DNA of 64,000 nt from Streptacidiphilus rugosus AM-16 (GCF_000744655.1 NZ_JQMJ01000004.1:2480001-2544000), one strand, 5' to 3'; shown: positions 37,909-47,511, counted from the stretch's first letter. Made by a program: numbers and translations. The notes: a model not told the origin generated them from the sequence alone.

Positions 37909-39116
37909 GCGGTGGCCTCCCGCTCCAGCCGGGCGATCGCCAGTCGGGCCAGCAGGGCCGCGCCGTCCGCGAGCACGGAGTCGTCGAAGAAGGCCTCAGG
38001 GGAGTGGTTGTAGGCGGCGGTGGTGTGGTCCCGGTCGGGCGGGCAGGCGCCGAGGAAGAAGTAGGCGGAGGGCACCTGCTCGCAGACGTAGGAGAAGTCC
38101 TCCGCACCGGTGAGCGGCTGCTCCATCGGGCGGAACCGGTCCTCGCCCAGCAGCTCGCGGACGGTCCGTGCGGCGAACTCCGCCTCCGTCGCGTCGTTGA
38201 CCGTCACCGGGTAGAGCCGCTCGTAGCGGGCGTCGACCTCCAGACCGTGCGCGGCGGCGACTCCGTGGACGACCCGCAGCGTCTCCTCCTCGGCGCGCGC
38301 CCGCGCCTCGGGCGAGAAGGTGCGGACGGTCGCCTCGAAGCAGGCGTCGTCGGGGATCACGTTGTTGATGGTGCCGCCGTGCAGGTGGCCCACCGTCAGC
38401 ACGACCGGGTCGAAGGCGTCGAAGCGGCGGGTCACCATCGTCTGCAGCGCCGTCACCGCCTCGCAGAGCGCGGGGATCGGATCGAGCGCGGCGTGCGGCG
38501 CGGAGCCGTGGCCGCCGCGTCCGCGCATGGTGACGTAGAGGGTGTCCGCCGCCGCCATCGCCGCGCCCGGACGGCCGGAGACCACGCCGCCGGGCAGCAG
38601 TCCGGCCACGACGTGCAGTCCGTACGCCGCGACCACCTGCGCACCCGCGGCGTCCAGCAGGCCCTCGTCCAGCATGATCTTCGCGCCGCCGCGGCCCTCC
38701 TCGCCGGGCTGGAACATGAAGACGACCGACCCGGCCAGCTCCTCCCGCCGCTCCGCCAGCAGCTTCGCCGCGCCGACCAGACCCGCCACATGCAGGTCGT
38801 GCCCACAGGCGTGCATCGCCCCGTCGATGCCCGACGCGAACGGCAACCCGCTCGTCTCCTGCACCGGCAACGCGTCCATGTCGCCACGCAACAGCACCGC
38901 AGGACCGGGCCGCCCACCCCGCAACACAGCGACGACACTGCTCAGCTTCTCCCCCAGCGCCACCTCGAGACCCAGACCGTCCAGCGCCGCCACCACCCGC
39001 GCCTGCGTCAACGGCAGATCCAGACCGATCTCCGGCTCCCGGTGCAGCTCTCGTCGCAGGGCGGCCAGCTCCGGCCGGAGCAGCGCGGCGGATTCCAGCA
39101 GCGTGGGTGTGGTCAT
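37905..39116 (-). CDS. M20-family amidohydrolase (paralogue A)
   Basis: A 403-residue metal-dependent amidohydrolase of the hippurate/IAA-amino-acid hydrolase group that would cleave N-acyl amino acids. The N-terminal catalytic half shows ELHREPEIG, GDMDALPVQE and the metal-binding HACGHDLHVAG, then GEEGRGGA. The dimerisation domain lies around 190-310, and SEDF-type GAEDFSYV near the C-terminus supplies the last metal ligand. The ATG at 39116 has GGGAGGA upstream. Residues 8-140 are encoded by DNA identical to the second M20 gene at 41706-42905. It follows the MFS gene on the same strand. Confidence 0.92.
   Translation of the reverse strand: MTTPTLLESAALLRPELAALRRELHREPEIGLDLPLTQARVVAALDGLGLEVALGEKLSSVVAVLRGGRPGPAVLLRGDMDALPVQETSGLPFASGIDGAMHACGHDLHVAGLVGAAKLLAERREELAGSVVFMFQPGEEGRGGAKIMLDEGLLDAAGAQVVAAYGLHVVAGLLPGGVVSGRPGAAMAAADTLYVTMRGRGGHGSAPHAALDPIPALCEAVTALQTMVTRRFDAFDPVVLTVGHLHGGTINNVIPDDACFEATVRTFSPEARARAEEETLRVVHGVAAAHGLEVDARYERLYPVTVNDATEAEFAARTVRELLGEDRFRPMEQPLTGAEDFSYVCEQVPSAYFFLGACPPDRDHTTAAYNHSPEAFFDDSVLADGAALLARLAIARLEREATA
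38694..39092 (-). repeat. 399-bp direct repeat, copy 1 (within M20 paralogue A)
   Basis: Identical base for base to 42486-42884 (offset 3,792 bp, same orientation and same codon register). A further 56-bp identical tract lies in register at 38392-38447 and 42184-42239. Outside these tracts the genes differ at many positions. Confidence 0.95.
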
Positions 39117-39140
39117 GGACGGTCCTCCCCGACGTGTTGA

Positions 39141-40520
39141 TCACACTGGTTGCTCCGAGGCTAGCCGCCCGGAGGCCGCCGCGGCAGAGGCCCCGCGCAG
39201 CGCCAGCGCCACCGGCACCCCGAGCGCGCAGAGCAGCGCGCAGGCCGCCCAGATCGCGACATAGGCTCCCTGGCTCGACACGCCGGGACGCAGCAGCAGC
39301 GTGTCCAGCACGGCCGCCCCGCCCGCGCCCGCCGCCGCGCCGGCCAGCGTCTTGAGGGTGTTGTAGACGCCCGTGCCGATGCCGGTCTGGTCGGCGGGCA
39401 GACGGCGCATCAACAGGCCGGGCAGCAGGCTGAGTCCGAGGCCCGCGCCGAAGCCGGCGAAGGCGCTGGGCGCGACGAAGGCGGCGGCGCTGCCGTGGTT
39501 CAGCGCGATCACCGCATAGCCGACCGCGCTCAGCGCGAAGCCGCAGGCCAGCACGGCGCGCGCGCCGAAACGGCGTCCGAGCCGGTCGGCGACCAGCGCG
39601 CCCGTCAGCGCGCCGAGCACCGCGGGGAGCGAGAGCAGTCCGAGAAGCTGCGAGTCCGCGCCGAGGCCGTAACCGGTCTTCACGGGGTCGGCCGCCTGGA
39701 AGGACAGGGTCGGCGACTGGGCGCCGTAGAGGGCGCAGCCGAGCAGGAAGCTGAGCCCGAAGACCGGCGCCGTCGCCCGCCGGGCGAGCATCCGCACGTC
39801 CACGGTCGGGGCGGGAACGCGCAGCTGCCTGCGGACGAAGAGGACCAGCAGCGCCGCCGCGCCCAGCAGCAGACCCCCCGTCAGCAGCACTCCGGTCGAC
39901 TTGCCGACACTGCTGAAGCTGCCGAAGAGCAGCCCGAGCCCGACGAAGAGCAGCAGCGCGCCGAGCCAGTCCATCCGCCCGACGGCGCGGGTCGCCGACT
40001 CCGGCACCCACAGCAGCACGACGACCAGCGACACGGCGGGAAGCGCCGCCATCACCCAGAGACCCGGACGGGTGACCGCGCCGACGATCGTGCCCAGCGT
40101 GAGCGAGCCGACCAGCAGCCCGACGGCGCGGCCTCCGCGCTCCTCGCCGAGCCGGTCGCGCAGCAGCGCGAACTCCAGCGGCAGCCAGCAGCTGAGCAGG
40201 CCCGCGAGCGCCTGCCCGACCAGCAGCAGCGCCAGGCCGGTGGCGGCGGCGGAGAGCACGTAGCCGACGCAGGTCAGCGCCAGAGTCGCCAGCAGCAGCC
40301 TGCGATGGCCGAAGAGGTCGCCGAGCCGGGAGCTGAGCGGCACCGTCACCCCCGCGACCAGGAAGTTCACCCCGAGCACCAGGGCTTGGTCGCCGGCGCC
40401 GAAGCCGAGGGACCTGGCCAGGTCGGGCAGCAGGATCGGGAAGGCGCCCTGGAGCGCCCCGCTGAAGAACTCCACCAGCACGAGCAGCCCGATGAGTGGT
40501 GCGCGGGAAAGGCGAGGCAT
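39141..40520 (-). CDS. MFS transporter, DHA2-like
   Basis: A membrane transporter of about 459 residues with 12-14 hydrophobic helices. The first helix (LIGLLVLVEFFSGALQGAFPILLP) and motif A (SSRLGDLFGHRRLLL) place it in the drug-efflux-like MFS. The ATG at 40520 is used; an in-frame GTG at 40526 is equally placed, and neither has a good ribosome-binding site. It is divergent from the AsnC gene and upstream of M20 paralogue A (24 bp), suggesting joint control. It may move the substrates or products of the amidohydrolases. Confidence 0.85.
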   Translation of the reverse strand: MPRLSRAPLIGLLVLVEFFSGALQGAFPILLPDLARSLGFGAGDQALVLGVNFLVAGVTVPLSSRLGDLFGHRRLLLATLALTCVGYVLSAAATGLALLLVGQALAGLLSCWLPLEFALLRDRLGEERGGRAVGLLVGSLTLGTIVGAVTRPGLWVMAALPAVSLVVVLLWVPESATRAVGRMDWLGALLLFVGLGLLFGSFSSVGKSTGVLLTGGLLLGAAALLVLFVRRQLRVPAPTVDVRMLARRATAPVFGLSFLLGCALYGAQSPTLSFQAADPVKTGYGLGADSQLLGLLSLPAVLGALTGALVADRLGRRFGARAVLACGFALSAVGYAVIALNHGSAAAFVAPSAFAGFGAGLGLSLLPGLLMRRLPADQTGIGTGVYNTLKTLAGAAAGAGGAAVLDTLLLRPGVSSQGAYVAIWAACALLCALGVPVALALRGASAAAASGRLASEQPV

Positions 40521-40617
40521 GGGCACATCCGGATGTCGGCGCGCGAAGCGGCGCGGGGCGTCGGGTGGGCGAAAGGATGGCTAATCTGGGTGGCCCGGAG
40601 CCGCCGCCGCACGAATC

Positions 40618-40631
40618 GGCAGCCGGCTGCC
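40618..40631. promoter_or_regulatory. Palindrome in the MFS/AsnC divergent promoter
   Basis: A 14-bp perfect palindrome GGCAGCCGGCTGCC, 29 bp before the AsnC start. Nearby, GGATGGCTAAT (from 40576) and the complement of TCAGCCATTCC form a looser inverted pair. These are candidate sites for the AsnC regulator. Confidence 0.4.
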
Positions 40632-40659
40632 CCCGCGCGCAAGGATCAGCCATTCCGCC

Positions 40660-41700
40660 ATGATCGACGAACTCGACCTCTCCCTCGTCGACGCGCTGCG
40701 CGTCGACCCGCGGGCGTCCTGGTCCCGGCTGGCCGGACCGCTCGGCGTCGATCCCGCCACCCTGTCCCGGCGCTGGGCCCGGCTCTCCGGCGACGGAGAC
40801 GCCTGGGTGACCTGCTACCCCTCGGCCGAGCGGATGGGGATCGGGCTGACCGCCCTGGTCCTGGTCGAGTGTCGGGCCGACTCCGTCCCCTCGGTCGCGG
40901 CGACGCTGGCCGAGGACCCGCAGACCCCGACGGTCGAGGTGATCAGCGGCGAGGCGGACCTGATGCTGACGGTCGCCGCGCTGGAGCCCGAGCAGATCAC
41001 CGGCTACGTGCTGGACCGGGTCGGCCGGGTGCCCGGCGTGCTGCGCACCCGCACCGCCTTCGTGGAGCGCACCCTGCGCGAGGGCAGTCGTTGGCGCGAG
41101 GGCGCGCTGGACCCGGCGCAGCGCGAGGCGATCGGCGGCGCCGGTGCCACCGTGCAGGCGGCACCGGCGGAGCAGGCCCTGCGGGCCACCCTGGCCCGGC
41201 GCGCGCTCGCCGACCGCACACTGATGCAGGCGCTGGGCGCGGACGGCCGGATGTCCTTCGCCGGACTCGCCGAACGCACCGGCCTGCCCGCCACCACCGT
41301 GCGCCGCAGGCTCGGCGAGCTGCGCGAGTCCGGACGTCTGGTGCTGCGCTGCGACGCGAGCCCGCGGCTCGGCGGGCACGTGGTCGGCACGATGCTCTGG
41401 CTGGACGTCCCGGCGCGTGAGCTGGACGCCGCGACGGGCTGGCTGGGCGAGCTGCCCGCCACCAGGATGTGCGGCCTGGTGGCGGGCTCGACGGCGAACG
41501 TGGCCGCCTATGTGATGACCCACCAGGTCGGGGACGCCCGGCGGATCGAGGCCGCAATGGCGCAGCGCTTCCCCGCCGCCCGGGTGGTGGGGCGTCAGGT
41601 CACGCTGCGCACGGTGAAACTGGTCGGCCGGCTGCTCGACCCTGACGGCCGCGCGAACGGCTACGTCCCGATCGACCCCTGGCAGACCGGCCAGGCCTGA
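40660..41700 (+). CDS. Lrp/AsnC-family regulator with two tandem units
   Basis: A 346-residue protein that is two AsnC monomers end to end. The first helix-turn-helix (ELDLSLVDALRVDPRASWSRLAGPLGVDPATLSRR, 4-38) is followed by a ligand-binding RAM-like domain (about 60-150). A second helix-turn-helix (RTLMQALGADGRMSFAGLAERTGLPATTVRRR, about 184-216) and a second RAM-like domain follow. Single-unit Lrp proteins are about 150 residues. It is divergent from the MFS gene, and its stop is 5 bp from the end of M20 paralogue B. It probably senses an amino acid and controls the flanking MFS and M20 genes. Confidence 0.9.
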   Translation: MIDELDLSLVDALRVDPRASWSRLAGPLGVDPATLSRRWARLSGDGDAWVTCYPSAERMGIGLTALVLVECRADSVPSVAATLAEDPQTPTVEVISGEADLMLTVAALEPEQITGYVLDRVGRVPGVLRTRTAFVERTLREGSRWREGALDPAQREAIGGAGATVQAAPAEQALRATLARRALADRTLMQALGADGRMSFAGLAERTGLPATTVRRRLGELRESGRLVLRCDASPRLGGHVVGTMLWLDVPARELDAATGWLGELPATRMCGLVAGSTANVAAYVMTHQVGDARRIEAAMAQRFPAARVVGRQVTLRTVKLVGRLLDPDGRANGYVPIDPWQTGQA

Positions 41701-41705
41701 ACCGC

Positions 41706-42905
41706 TCAGCCCCGCGCGAGCCGCCCCAGCGCCAGCCCGGCCAGCAGCGCCGCGCCGTCGGCCACGACCGCGTCGTCGAACGCCGCCTCGGGGGCGTGGT
41801 TGTAGGGCGCGGTGAACGGATCGCGGTCCGCCGGGCAGGCGCCGAGCATCACGTACGCCGAGGGCACCAGCGCGCCGACCACGCCGAAGTCCTCCGAGCC
41901 CGCGACCGCGTGCGGCATCTCGACATAACGCCCCTCCCCCAGCACCTCCGCGACCGTGCGGGCGGCGAACGCCGCCTCGGCGTGGTCGTTGACGGTGACC
42001 GGGTACCCGCTCTCCAGCTCCGCCTCGACGGTGAGCCCGTGCGCCGCCCCGACGCCGTGCACGACGCGCAGCGTCTCCTCCGCGACGCGGGCGCGCGCCT
42101 CCTCGGAGAAGGACCGGATGGTGGCGGCGAAGCTCGCCGTCTCCGGGATGACGTTCTCCACGGTGCCCGCGTGGAAGGTGCCGACCGTCAGCACGACCGG
42201 GTCGAAGGCGTCGAAGCGGCGGGTCACCATCGTCTGCAGGGCGAGCACCGCCTCGCAGGCCGCCGGCACCGGGTCGAGGGCGATGTGCGGGCTGGAACCG
42301 TGGCCGCCGCGCCCCCGCAGGGTCACCCGCAGGGTGTCCGAGGCGGCCATGATCGGGCCGGGGCGCCCGGCGACCCAGCCCTGCGGCAGCAGCGCCGACG
42401 CGACGTGCAGGGCGTACGCGGCGACCACACGCTCACCCGCCGCGTCCAGCACCCCTTCGTCGATCATGATCTGGGCGCCGCCGGAGCCCTCCTCGCCGGG
42501 CTGGAACATGAAGACGACCGACCCGGCCAGCTCCTCCCGCCGCTCCGCCAGCAGCTTCGCCGCGCCGACCAGACCCGCCACATGCAGGTCGTGCCCACAG
42601 GCGTGCATCGCCCCGTCGATGCCCGACGCGAACGGCAACCCGCTCGTCTCCTGCACCGGCAACGCGTCCATGTCGCCACGCAACAGCACCGCAGGACCGG
42701 GCCGCCCACCCCGCAACACAGCGACGACACTGCTCAGCTTCTCCCCCAGCGCCACCTCGAGACCCAGACCGTCCAGCGCCGCCACCACCCGCGCCTGCGT
42801 CAACGGCAGATCCAGACCGATCTCCGGCTCCCGGTGCAGCTCTCGTCGCAGGGCGGCCAGCTCCGGCCGGAGCAGCGCGGCGGACTCGGCAAGGGTGGGC
42901 GACAT
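41706..42905 (-). CDS. M20-family amidohydrolase (paralogue B)
   Basis: A 399-residue amidohydrolase with the same layout as paralogue A: identical N-terminal catalytic half including HACGHDLHVAG, then GEEGSGGA, and a diverged second half ending in AGSEDFGVVG with the C-terminal metal ligand. The ATG at 42905 has GGAG 6 nt upstream; a start at 42941 is less likely. Two paralogues with different substrate-contacting halves suggest related but distinct N-acyl amino-acid substrates. Confidence 0.92.
   Translation of the reverse strand: MSPTLAESAALLRPELAALRRELHREPEIGLDLPLTQARVVAALDGLGLEVALGEKLSSVVAVLRGGRPGPAVLLRGDMDALPVQETSGLPFASGIDGAMHACGHDLHVAGLVGAAKLLAERREELAGSVVFMFQPGEEGSGGAQIMIDEGVLDAAGERVVAAYALHVASALLPQGWVAGRPGPIMAASDTLRVTLRGRGGHGSSPHIALDPVPAACEAVLALQTMVTRRFDAFDPVVLTVGTFHAGTVENVIPETASFAATIRSFSEEARARVAEETLRVVHGVGAAHGLTVEAELESGYPVTVNDHAEAAFAARTVAEVLGEGRYVEMPHAVAGSEDFGVVGALVPSAYVMLGACPADRDPFTAPYNHAPEAAFDDAVVADGAALLAGLALGRLARG
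42486..42884 (-). repeat. 399-bp direct repeat, copy 2 (within M20 paralogue B)
   Basis: Partner of 38694-39092. Identity begins and ends abruptly: single mismatches at 42485 and 42885 bound it. Confidence 0.95.
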
Positions 42906-43037
42906 CGGCGTCTCCTCAGGGGACCAGGGATGGTGCCCCATCGTCGGACGCCGGACGGGCGCTGTCGCGCCGACGCACGGATCGACCGCCCCACGCCGCC
43001 GCGCGCACGGATCAGCCGCGCCCGGGTGTACCCGTCC

Positions 43038-44384
43038 CTAGTCCGACTCGGGCCGCAGCTCCGACTCGTCGGGCTCGTCGTGGCGCGAGCTCCGCGGGAC
43101 CGCGGAGGCGAGCAGCGTCCCGATGCGGTTGCGGCGGCCGGCTGTGCTCTCGGCCGTCAGGCGGATCGCCGCGATGGGGAGTTCGTCGTCCTCGGGGACC
43201 GGGACCTCGGCGTCGGATCCGGGGATCGGGACGCGGCCGAGCGCCTTGGCCAGCAGGCCGCCGACCGTCTCGACGTCTTCGTCCTCCAGTTCTATGCCGA
43301 AGAGCTCGCCCAGCTCCTCCACCGGAAGCCGCGCCGTGATCCGGTACGAGCCGTCCGCCAGCGGTTCCACCGGCGGCGTCTCGCGGTCGTACTCGTCGGT
43401 GATCTCGCCGACGATCTCCTCCAGGATGTCCTCGATGGTCACCAGGCCCGCCGTGCCGCCGTACTCGTCGATCACGACCGCGACGTGGATCCGGTCCCGC
43501 TGCATCTCCCGCAGCAGGTCGGCCACGGGCTTGCTGTCGGGGACGAAGGTCGCCGCCCGCATCACCTGGCCGACCGGCTCGCTCTCCGCGTCACGGTTCG
43601 CGTGGGTCCGACGGACCAGGTCCTTCAGGTAGGCGATGCCGACGACGTCGTCCTCGTTCTCGCCCACCACCGGGATCCGGGAGAAACCGCTCCGCAGCGC
43701 CAGGGTCAGCGTCTGCCGCACGGTCTTGCCGCGCTCGATCATCACCAGGTCGGTGCGCGGCACCATCACCTCGCGCACGATGGTGTCGCCCAGCTCGAAG
43801 ACCGAGTGCACCATCCGGCGCTCCTCGTCCTCGATCAGGTCGTCCTTCTCGGCCAGGTCCACCAGCGCCCGCAGCTCCGCCTCCGAGGCGAAGGGGCCCT
43901 CACGGAAGCCCTTGCCCGGCGTCAGCGCGTTGCCGAGCAGGATCAGCAGGCGCGGGATCGGCCCCATCACCCTGGCCAGCGGCAGCAGCACGAAGGAGCC
44001 GGCCGTGGCCGAGTTCAGCGGGTGCTGCCGCCCGATCGTGCGCGGCGAGACGCCGACCGCGACGAAGGAGACCAGCACCATCGCCCCGATCGCGACCAGC
44101 ACCGCCTGCCAGGTCTCGTGGAAGCTGCGCACGCAGACCACGGTGACCAGCACCGCCGCCGCCATCTCACAGGTGACCCGGATCAGGGTCGCCAGGTTCA
44201 GGTAGGTGATCGGGTCGCTCGCCATGGCGAGCAGCCGCTCGGAGCCGCGACGGCCGGCCCGGACCGCCTCCTCGGCGCGGAAGCGCGAAACGCGCGAGAT
44301 GCCCGCCTCGGCGCAGGCGGCGAGCCACGCGCAGATGACGAGCAGCACCGCCCCGACGAGGAAGCTGGTACTACTGCCGCTCAT
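43038..44384 (-). CDS. CNNM/CBS-domain membrane protein (CorC/HlyC family)
   Basis: A 448-residue protein with an N-terminal DUF21/CNNM membrane domain (three to four helices in residues 5-145), a CBS pair (REVMVPRTDLVMIERG, then GIAYLKDL and DRIHVAVVIDEYGGTAGLVTIEDILEEIVGEI), and a C-terminal CorC_HlyC domain (SYRITARLPVEELGELFGIELED, about 350-420). The family is linked to magnesium or cobalt export. The start at 44384 lies 14 bp behind ybeY, and together with phoH these form a conserved operon. Confidence 0.93.
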   Translation of the reverse strand: MSGSSTSFLVGAVLLVICAWLAACAEAGISRVSRFRAEEAVRAGRRGSERLLAMASDPITYLNLATLIRVTCEMAAAVLVTVVCVRSFHETWQAVLVAIGAMVLVSFVAVGVSPRTIGRQHPLNSATAGSFVLLPLARVMGPIPRLLILLGNALTPGKGFREGPFASEAELRALVDLAEKDDLIEDEERRMVHSVFELGDTIVREVMVPRTDLVMIERGKTVRQTLTLALRSGFSRIPVVGENEDDVVGIAYLKDLVRRTHANRDAESEPVGQVMRAATFVPDSKPVADLLREMQRDRIHVAVVIDEYGGTAGLVTIEDILEEIVGEITDEYDRETPPVEPLADGSYRITARLPVEELGELFGIELEDEDVETVGGLLAKALGRVPIPGSDAEVPVPEDDELPIAAIRLTAESTAGRRNRIGTLLASAVPRSSRHDEPDESELRPESD

Positions 44385-44398
44385 CCCCGGTACCCGCC

Positions 44399-44887
44399 TT
44401 ATCGGGTGGTCGGGGCCGGCGAGGGACCTGTCTCGCCCCGTGAGGCGCGCCAGTCGTCCAGGATGCGCTTCTGCAGCCCGAACATCTCACGCTCCTCCTC
44501 GGGATCCTCGTGGTCGTAGCCGAGGACGTGCAGCACGCCGTGGACGGTGAGCAGCTGGAGCTCGGCGTCCATGGAGTGGCCGTTGGCCGCGCCCTGCTTG
44601 GTGGCGACCTCCGGGCAGAGCACGATGTCGCCGAGCAGACCCTGCGGCAGCTCCTCGTCCTCCTTGCCCGGACGCAGCTCGTCCATCGGGAAGGACATCA
44701 CGTCCGTGGCGCCCGGCTCGTCCATCCACTGCACGTGCAGGGCCGCCATGGCCTCCTCGTCGATGACGATGACGGAGAGCTCGGACAGCGGGTGGATGCG
44801 CATCCGGTCCAGCGCGAAGCGGGCGACGTCGAGGAGCGCCTCCTCGTCGACCTCCGTGCCGGATTCGTTGTTGATGTCGATCGCCAT
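44399..44887 (-). CDS. ybeY: Endoribonuclease YbeY
   Basis: A zinc-dependent endoribonuclease needed for 16S rRNA 3'-end maturation and ribosome quality control. The 162-residue protein has the signature [11 protein letters not shown] with ligands His116, His120 and His126, plus the upstream [10 protein letters not shown] motif. The ATG at 44887 lies 56 bp after the phoH stop. phoH-ybeY-corC is a standard bacterial gene cluster. Confidence 0.96.
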   Translation of the reverse strand: MAIDINNESGTEVDEEALLDVARFALDRMRIHPLSELSVIVIDEEAMAALHVQWMDEPGATDVMSFPMDELRPGKEDEELPQGLLGDIVLCPEVATKQGAANGHSMDAELQLLTVHGVLHVLGYDHEDPEEEREMFGLQKRILDDWRASRGETGPSPAPTTR

Positions 44888-44943
44888 GGCGGGTGCGGGT
44901 CTCGGCTTTCTGCTGACTCGGTGGGAGGGAGGGGGTGAAGGGG

Positions 44944-46011
44944 TTACTCGGAGTGGCGGTGCTGGCGCGGCGCGGCGCTGTGGGCGTCGAACCGGCTGTA
45001 GGCGTCGACGATGCGCCCCACCAGCTTGTGCCGCACGACGTCCGCGCTGGTCAGACGGGTGAAGTGGATGTCCTCCACATCGCCGAGGATGTCCTGGACC
45101 ACGCGCAGGCCGCTGACCGTGCCGCCGGGCAGGTCGATCTGCGTGATGTCGCCGGTGACCACGATCTTCGAGTTGAAGCCGAGACGGGTCAGGAACATCT
45201 TCATCTGCTCGGCGCTGGTGTTCTGCGCCTCGTCGAGGATGATGAACGCGTCGTTGAGGGTACGGCCGCGCATGTACGCGAGCGGCGCGACCTCGATCGT
45301 CCCCGCCGCCATCAGCCGCGGGATCGAGTCCGGGTCGATCATGTCGTGCAGCGCGTCGTAGAGCGGGCGCAGGTAGGGGTCGATCTTCTCGTAGAGCGTG
45401 CCCGGCAGGAAGCCGAGCCGCTCGCCCGCCTCGACGGCGGGCCGGGTCAGGATGATCCGGTTGACCTGCTTGGCCTGCAGCGCCTGCACCGCCTTGGCCA
45501 TGGCCAGGTACGTCTTGCCGGTACCGGCCGGGCCGATGCCGAAGACGATGGTGTGGCGGTCGATCGCGTCGACGTAGCCCTGCTGGTTCAGCGTCTTGGG
45601 GCGGATGGACCGGCCCCGGTTGGACAGGATGTTGGCGGTGAAGACGGACGAGGGGCTCTCGTGCGCCTCAGGGCTGGAGGGGTCCTCGGCGGCCTTGCGC
45701 AGCATGGCGATCGAACGCTCCACGGTGTCTTCGGTCAGGGGCTGGCCGGTGCGGAGCACCAGCATCATCTCGTCGAACACGCGTTGCACCAGAGCGGTCT
45801 CGACCGGGTCGCCGGTGGCGGTGACCTCGTTGCCGCGGGCATGGATGTCGACGGTGGGGAAAGCGTTCTCGATCACGCGGAGGAGTGAGTCGCCGGTACC
45901 CAGCACCGTCACCATCGGGTGCTTCTCCGGGATGACGATGCGCGCCTGGGTCCGGGCCTGCCGCGCCTGCGCGGGCTGCGTGTCGGAGGGCGCCTGTGTG
46001 TGAGAAGTCAT
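44944..46011 (-). CDS. phoH: PhoH-like ATPase
   Basis: A 355-residue cytoplasmic ATPase of the PhoH/PhoL group, tied by conserved linkage to ybeY and rRNA processing. A KH-like N-terminal part (about 33-90, [21 protein letters not shown]) precedes the P-loop domain: Walker [13 protein letters not shown] at 160-171 and Walker [11 protein letters not shown], then [12 protein letters not shown]. The ATG at 46011 has a weak ribosome-binding site, so an internal start near residue 33 (MVTVLGTG) is possible. Confidence 0.94.
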   Translation of the reverse strand: MTSHTQAPSDTQPAQARQARTQARIVIPEKHPMVTVLGTGDSLLRVIENAFPTVDIHARGNEVTATGDPVETALVQRVFDEMMLVLRTGQPLTEDTVERSIAMLRKAAEDPSSPEAHESPSSVFTANILSNRGRSIRPKTLNQQGYVDAIDRHTIVFGIGPAGTGKTYLAMAKAVQALQAKQVNRIILTRPAVEAGERLGFLPGTLYEKIDPYLRPLYDALHDMIDPDSIPRLMAAGTIEVAPLAYMRGRTLNDAFIILDEAQNTSAEQMKMFLTRLGFNSKIVVTGDITQIDLPGGTVSGLRVVQDILGDVEDIHFTRLTSADVVRHKLVGRIVDAYSRFDAHSAAPRQHRHSE

Positions 46012-46151
46012 AGGTCGGCGCTGAGGCCTGCCTCATCCCATTTCACTGTCGGGTCCATCGTGCCGGATAGGAAAAGGGTACGACGGACGGAACGGCCGGG
46101 AACAATGATGCTGCGCTGCTCAGCGGAGATCCGCCAGTGTTTTATGCGCGT

Positions 46152-47084
46152 TCAGACGCGTGACGGCACCGCGACCCGCATCAGGTCCGTGGCGACGACG
46201 ATCTCGCCGTCGAAGTTCCGCCCGGCCTCCGCCAGGTGCCCCTCCAGGTCCGGGTAGCGCTGGGAGAAGTGCGTCAGCACGAGCGTGCGGACGCCCGCCT
46301 CCGCCGCGACCCTGGCCGCCTGACCGGCGGTGAGGTGGCCGTGCTCCTCGGCGAGGTGGGCGTCGGCGTCCAGGAAGGTCGCCTCGATGACCAGCAGATC
46401 GGCCCCCTCGGCCAGCGCGTGGACGCCGTCGCACAGGCGGGTGTCCATGACGAACGCCGCCCGCTGCCCACGCCGCGTCTCGCTGACCTCGCCCAGGGTG
46501 ACCTCCGGCCGCCCCTCGCGGACCAGCCGCCCGTCCCGCTGCAGCACCCCGACCTCGGGGCCGCCGATGCCGAGGGCGCGCAGCCGCTCCGGCAGGATCC
46601 GGCGTCCGTCGGGCTCGACCAGGCGGTAGCCGTAGGACTCGACGGGATGCGACAGCCGCGCCGCCTCCAGCGCGAACGGCGCTCCCTCCCGCCCGGGCGC
46701 CTTCAACGGGCCGCCCTCGCCCGCGACGGGCTGCGCCTGCAGCTCGACCGTCTCGTAGAAGGCGCTGGCGCTCCTCAGCCGCTCGAACCAGTGCGCGCCG
46801 GACGCCGGGAAGTAGGCGGTGACCGGATGCGGTACCCGGTCCAGGTTGATCCGCTGGATCACGCCGGGCAGGCCGAGGCAGTGGTCGCCGTGGAAGTGCG
46901 TGACGCAGATCCTGGTGATGTCGTGGGCGCTGACCCCGGCGTGCAGCATCTGCCGCTGGGTGCCCTCGCCGGGATCGAAGAGCAGGCCCTCGCCGTCCCA
47001 GCGCAGCAGGTAGCCGTTGTGGTTCCGGTGCCGCGTGGGCACCTGACTGGCCGTGCCCAGCACGACCAGCTCGCGCGCCGACAC
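46152..47084 (-). CDS. rnz: Ribonuclease Z (tRNase Z-type MBL-fold nuclease)
   Basis: Endonuclease that trims the 3' trailer of tRNA precursors. The 310-residue beta-lactamase-fold protein has [21 protein letters not shown] at the N-terminus and the zinc motif [13 protein letters not shown] (His63, His65, Asp67, His68). An [12 protein letters not shown] strand carries a later metal ligand, followed by EATFLDAD and LTHFSQRY. The GTG at 47084 is 5 bp behind the HIT gene's stop, so the two are likely co-translated. Confidence 0.93.
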   Translation of the reverse strand: MSARELVVLGTASQVPTRHRNHNGYLLRWDGEGLLFDPGEGTQRQMLHAGVSAHDITRICVTHFHGDHCLGLPGVIQRINLDRVPHPVTAYFPASGAHWFERLRSASAFYETVELQAQPVAGEGGPLKAPGREGAPFALEAARLSHPVESYGYRLVEPDGRRILPERLRALGIGGPEVGVLQRDGRLVREGRPEVTLGEVSETRRGQRAAFVMDTRLCDGVHALAEGADLLVIEATFLDADAHLAEEHGHLTAGQAARVAAEAGVRTLVLTHFSQRYPDLEGHLAEAGRNFDGEIVVATDLMRVAVPSRV

Positions 47085-47089
47085 CGTGC

Positions 47090-47452
47090 TCAGACCAGCC
47101 GCTCGCGCAGGCCGGCGTTGCCGCCGAGCACGTGCACGTGGGCGTGGAAGACGGTCTGCCCCGCGCCGCTGCCGGTGTTGAAGATCAGCCGGTATCCGCT
47201 GTCGACGACCTTCTCCTCCTCGGCGACGCGACCGGCCTCGGCCAGCACGGCGCCGGCGAGGGTCGGGTCCGCGTCGGCGAGGGCGGCGGCGTTCGGGTAG
47301 TGCGCCTTGGGCACGACGAGCACGTGCGTCGGCATCTGCGGGTTGATGTCGCGGAACGCGAGCGTGTGCTCGGTCTCGCGCACCTTCGTGGACGGGATCT
47401 CGCCCGCCACGATCTTGCAGAACAGGCAGTCCGCCTGGGCCTCGCCGGCCAT
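47090..47452 (-). CDS. HIT-family nucleotide-binding protein
   Basis: A 120-residue Hint/PKCI-type protein that binds and hydrolyses purine nucleotide phosphoramidates. It has the zinc-type CLFCKI (Cys9, Cys12), [19 protein letters not shown] and the histidine triad HAHVH at 103-107 with nucleophile His105. The ATG at 47452 has GGGAG 8 nt upstream. Its closeness to rnz suggests one transcript. Confidence 0.95.
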   Translation of the reverse strand: MAGEAQADCLFCKIVAGEIPSTKVRETEHTLAFRDINPQMPTHVLVVPKAHYPNAAALADADPTLAGAVLAEAGRVAEEEKVVDSGYRLIFNTGSGAGQTVFHAHVHVLGGNAGLRERLV

Positions 47453-47511
47453 CCCGCACGCTCCCTCGGTCCTACGGTCGTTTGCGCTGCAGCTTACGCC
47501 AGCCGGGCGGC

